Shown here: positions 7,510-9,584 of the stretch, one piece after another | Position numbering within the stretch: the first letter of the stretch is position 1 | How the letters are laid out: each line of letters opens with the position of its first letter | DNA from: Actinomycetota bacterium | Lineage (GTDB): Bacteria > Actinomycetota > Actinomycetes > Actinomycetales > Angustibacteraceae | Length of the DNA: 9,584 nt | Direction of reading: 5' to 3' | Assembly (NCBI GenBank): GCA_014377795.1 | Contig: JACMOY010000234.1 | Coordinates: 1-9,584 of the forward strand | Made by a program: the position numbers and the translations under genes | Notes under the pieces: generated by a model | What the model saw: only the letters and a program-made list of their open reading frames with translations | Told to the model about the DNA's origin: nothing | Databases searched by the model: none

Positions 7510-8027
7510 GCATGCGGCGCGGGGTGCGGCTGGGCGTCGACGTCGGCGCGGTGCGCGTCGGGCTGGCGAGCAGCGACCCGGACGGCCTGATCGCCACGCC
7601 GGTCCGCACCCTCGCCCGCGACGCGGCCGGCGCCGACGTCCGGGCGATCGCCATCGAGGTCGTCGAGCGCACGGTGCTCGAGGTGCTGGTGGGTCTGCCG
7701 CGGTCGCTGTCGGGCAGCGAGGGGCCGGCCGCCGCCCTGGCCCGCGAGTACGCCGCCGCGCTGGCCGCGCTGGTCGACGTACCGGTGCGGATGGTCGACG
7801 AGCGGCTGTCGACGGTGGCCGCGACGCGCTCACTGCGCGAGTCGGGCGTCCCCGGACGCAAGCAGCGCAGCAAGGTCGACCAGGCCGCCGCAGTGGTGCT
7901 GCTGCAGACCGCGCTGGACACCGAGCGGGCCACCGGACGCCCACCGGGCACACCGGTCGAGGTAGCCTCGCCGGGCCGGGGGGCTGCGTCGATCGAGCGG
8001 ACACCGACCGGAGGTCGTGATGCGTGA
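7506..8027 (+). CDS. ruvX: RuvX/YqgF family RNase H-fold nuclease (putative Holliday junction resolvase / pre-16S rRNA nuclease)
   Basis: This 173-residue protein has the RNase H-like fold of YqgF. The opening [17 protein letters not shown] carries the first acidic residue D12, [13 protein letters not shown] (61-73) is the central family motif, VDERLST (97-103) supplies E99, and [13 protein letters not shown] (122-134) supplies D125. In E. coli the family matures the 5' end of 16S rRNA; a resolvase role has also been proposed. The GTG at 7506 overlaps the alaS stop as GTGA, indicating translational coupling; an ATG at 7512 would give 171 residues and also fits. After about residue 140 the protein continues into a low-complexity tail rich in P, G, T and R that is not part of the fold. 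The DNA for that tail also carries a possible promoter and the ribosome binding site of mltG. Confidence 0.93.
   Translation: MSMRRGVRLGVDVGAVRVGLASSDPDGLIATPVRTLARDAAGADVRAIAIEVVERTVLEVLVGLPRSLSGSEGPAAALAREYAAALAALVDVPVRMVDERLSTVAATRSLRESGVPGRKQRSKVDQAAAVVLLQTALDTERATGRPPGTPVEVASPGRGAASIERTPTGGRDA
7963..7968 (+). promoter_or_regulatory. Candidate internal -10 element (TAGCCT) for mltG inside ruvX
   Basis: TAGCCT is the same hexamer as the proposed rarA -10 box, and the shared match extends to nine bases (TAGCCTCGC at 2670-2678 and 7963-7971). Transcription would start near 7975, leaving a leader of about 45 bases with a proper Shine-Dalgarno before mltG. No -35 box is evident, and the hexamer could occur by chance in coding sequence. 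Confidence 0.3.
8005..8017 (+). promoter_or_regulatory. mltG ribosome binding site within a small hairpin
   Basis: GGAGG (8010-8014) lies five bases before the ATG at 8020. CGACC (8005-8009) can pair with GGTCG (8013-8017) across a GGA loop, so two of the five Shine-Dalgarno bases would be in a stem. Ribosomes finishing ruvX, which stops at 8027, would open it, making this a plausible coupling device. The Shine-Dalgarno is clear; the hairpin role is inference. Confidence 0.5.
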
Positions 8028-9153
8028 GCACGACGACCTGACCAACGTGCTCCCCGGGATCGCCGTCAGCGACCGCCGTGTCGAGCGCGACCGTCGCCGG
8101 CGTCGGGCTCGCCGCCGGGGCACGAGGTCGCTGATCCTGCTCCTCGCCCTGGCTGTGGTCGGTGGCGGTGCCTACCTCGCCTACTCCGCCCTACGTCCGA
8201 CGATCGACTCGCTGACCGCGAGCAAGGACTACGCCGGCGCCGGCAGCGGGTCGGTGCAGGTCACGATCGCGGACGGCGCGAGCGGGCGGGCCATCGGCCG
8301 CGTCCTGGCCGACGCCGACGTCGTCAAGACCCCGGGGGCCTTCCTGTCCGCCGCCGCCGCCGACCCGAGGTCGGGATCCATCCAGCCGGGCACGTACAGC
8401 CTGCGCCGCCAGATGAGCGGGTCCGCGGCGGTGGGGCTGCTGCTCGACCCGACCTCGCGCACCGCCGAGCGGGTCACGGTGCGCGAGGGCCTGCGCGCCA
8501 ACGAGATCGTGGCGCTGCTCGCCGAAGCCACCGGCCGTCCGGTCGCCGACTACCTCAAGGCGCTGAAGAGGCCCAAGGCGCTCGGGGTGCCGGCTCTGGC
8601 CAAGGGTCGCGCCGAGGGGTGGCTGTTCCCCGCGTCCTACGAGTTCGAGCCGACGGCCACGGCGACCGAGCAGCTGACGATGATGGTCAGCCAGACCAAG
8701 AAGGTGCTCGCTGCTGCGGGGGTGTCCGAGCGCGACTCCCAGCGACTCCTCACGATCGCCAGCATCGCCGAGGTCGAGGCGGCGACCCCGGTCGACTACG
8801 CCAAGGTCGCCCGCACGCTCGACAACCGGTTGAAGATCAAGATGAAGCTGCAGCTGGACTCGACCGTCAGCTACGCAGTCGGCAAGCGCACCATCACGAC
8901 CACCGACGCCGAGCGCGCCCGAAAGTCGCCGTACAACACCTACGTCGTCACCGGACTGCCGCTCGGGCCGATCAGCAACCCCGGGAAGGCGGCCATCGAC
9001 GGCGCGGTCAAGCCCGCGACCGGGCCGTGGCTGTTCTTCGTCACCGTCGACCCCACGACCGGTGAGACGAAGTTCGCCACGACGGCCGCCGAGCACGCCA
9101 AGAACGTCGCCCAGTTCCAGCAGTGGTGCCGCGACAACGCCGGACAGTGCTGA
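8020..9153 (+). CDS. mltG: Endolytic murein transglycosylase MltG
   Basis: This 377-residue MltG (YceG-like) protein cuts nascent glycan strands at the outer face of the membrane and is thought to set chain length. A highly basic cytoplasmic segment (about 19-36) precedes one membrane helix (about 37-57). A LysM-like region follows (about 78-155; VTIADGASGRAIGRVL, then PGTYSLRR at 123-130). The catalytic domain has EGWLFPASYEF (199-209), TIASIAEVEA (245-254) with the catalytic glutamate at E251, LQLDSTVSYA (277-286), SPYNTY (303-308) and GLPLGPISNPG (312-322). In that last motif a leucine replaces the second of the usual two prolines. The actinobacterial protein has a long charged N-terminus, as here. 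I chose the ATG at 8020 over the GTG at 8017 because GGAGG lies five bases upstream. It overlaps ruvX by eight bases and aroE begins over its stop. Confidence 0.95.
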   Translation: MREHDDLTNVLPGIAVSDRRVERDRRRRRARRRGTRSLILLLALAVVGGGAYLAYSALRPTIDSLTASKDYAGAGSGSVQVTIADGASGRAIGRVLADADVVKTPGAFLSAAAADPRSGSIQPGTYSLRRQMSGSAAVGLLLDPTSRTAERVTVREGLRANEIVALLAEATGRPVADYLKALKRPKALGVPALAKGRAEGWLFPASYEFEPTATATEQLTMMVSQTKKVLAAAGVSERDSQRLLTIASIAEVEAATPVDYAKVARTLDNRLKIKMKLQLDSTVSYAVGKRTITTTDAERARKSPYNTYVVTGLPLGPISNPGKAAIDGAVKPATGPWLFFVTVDPTTGETKFATTAAEHAKNVAQFQQWCRDNAGQC

Positions 9154-9584
9154 GCACCGGTCGCGCCGCCGTCCTCGGCAGCCCGATCTCGCACTCCCTG
9201 TCACCGGTGCTGCACCGGGCGGCGTACGCCTCGCTGGGCCTCGACCGGTGGACCTACGAGACCATCGAGGTGCGCGACGCCGTCGGCCTGCGCAAGGTGC
9301 TCGCGGGGGAGTGGGCGGGCCTGTCGCTGACGATGCCGCTCAAGCGGCTGGTCCAGCCGATGCTGGACGTCGTCACCGACCTCGCCCGCGACGTCGGCGC
9401 GGTGAACACGGTGACCTTCACCCCCGCGGGTCGGGTGGGCCACAACACCGACGTCGAGGGCATCGTGCGCGCCCTGGGTGAGGGGGGCGTCACCGCCGTG
9501 GCTCCAGGCAGCGGGTGCGTCGTCGGCGGGGGGGCGACGGCGGCCTCCGCGCGGGCCGCCCCCGGGGGCCTGGGGGACCACCCC
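9147..9584 (+). CDS. aroE: Shikimate dehydrogenase, N-terminal part (runs off the right edge)
   Basis: AroE reduces 3-dehydroshikimate to shikimate with NADPH in the shikimate pathway. The frame is open for 146 codons from GTG at 9147 to the window end. The substrate-binding motif GSPISHSLSPVLHRAAY (11-27) is intact. The catalytic lysine is K66 in GLSLTMPLKR, AVNTV is at 85-89, and GHNTD (98-102) holds the catalytic D102. A glycine-rich dinucleotide loop, VVGGGATAAS (125-134), begins the NADP-binding domain. The GTG overlaps the end of mltG by seven bases; a CTG at 9150 would overlap by four. No Shine-Dalgarno is obvious, so expression is probably coupled to mltG. The last dozen residues (from about 135) fit the family badly, perhaps from errors or a frameshift near 9537-9575. 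The rest of the gene lies outside the window. Confidence 0.93.
   Translation, partial: MLSTGRAAVLGSPISHSLSPVLHRAAYASLGLDRWTYETIEVRDAVGLRKVLAGEWAGLSLTMPLKRLVQPMLDVVTDLARDVGAVNTVTFTPAGRVGHNTDVEGIVRALGEGGVTAVAPGSGCVVGGGATAASARAAPGGLGDHP

Noticed and set aside
5884..8031. Long minus-strand open frame opposite alaS and ruvX
   Set aside because: It is a low-complexity antisense frame across two genes whose plus-strand products have intact catalytic motifs.
1..9584. CRISPR array, insertion sequence, tRNA or rRNA
   Set aside because: No regularly spaced repeats, no transposase or terminal inverted repeats, and no tRNA- or rRNA-like stretches were seen; almost all the sequence is accounted for by coding regions.

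Overview
This is a very GC-rich chromosomal window in which nearly every base is coding. Start codons are often GTG or TTG, and genes frequently overlap by 4 to 8 bases. The gene order rarA, DUF948, DUF6167, alaS, ruvX, mltG, aroE is a familiar actinobacterial housekeeping neighbourhood. Together these point to a high-GC actinomycete, perhaps near Nocardioidaceae or Intrasporangiaceae. That placement rests on recalled gene order and residue patterns, not on a search.

Left part (1-2630, minus strand): a two-gene unit, an MMPL/RND-type membrane transporter (2630 to 426) followed with a 4-base overlap by the N-terminal part of a GNAT-type acetyltransferase, which runs off the left edge. Only about 52 bases (2631-2682) separate this unit from the divergent rarA.

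Middle (2683-4813, plus strand): rarA, a AAA+ ATPase of stalled-fork maintenance that probably starts from a leaderless transcript. A 113-bp gap follows, with a -10-like hexamer, a GC hairpin and a strong ribosome binding site. Next come two small membrane-anchored proteins of unknown function (DUF948 and DUF6167 families).

Right part (4834-9584, plus strand): alaS (alanyl-tRNA synthetase), ruvX/yqgF (RNase H-fold nuclease), mltG (peptidoglycan lytic transglycosylase) and the 5' part of aroE (shikimate dehydrogenase), cut by the right edge. All junctions overlap, so this is almost certainly one translationally coupled operon joining tRNA charging, rRNA maturation or DNA repair, cell-wall synthesis and the shikimate pathway.

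I see no mobile elements, CRISPR arrays, rRNA or tRNA genes, and no convincing new multi-gene system. The points worth checking are regulatory or concern sequence integrity: compact and leaderless starts, an RBS hairpin in the ruvX tail, odd residues in the RarA Walker motifs, the absence of rpsD between rarA and DUF948, and a suspicious end of the aroE reading frame.
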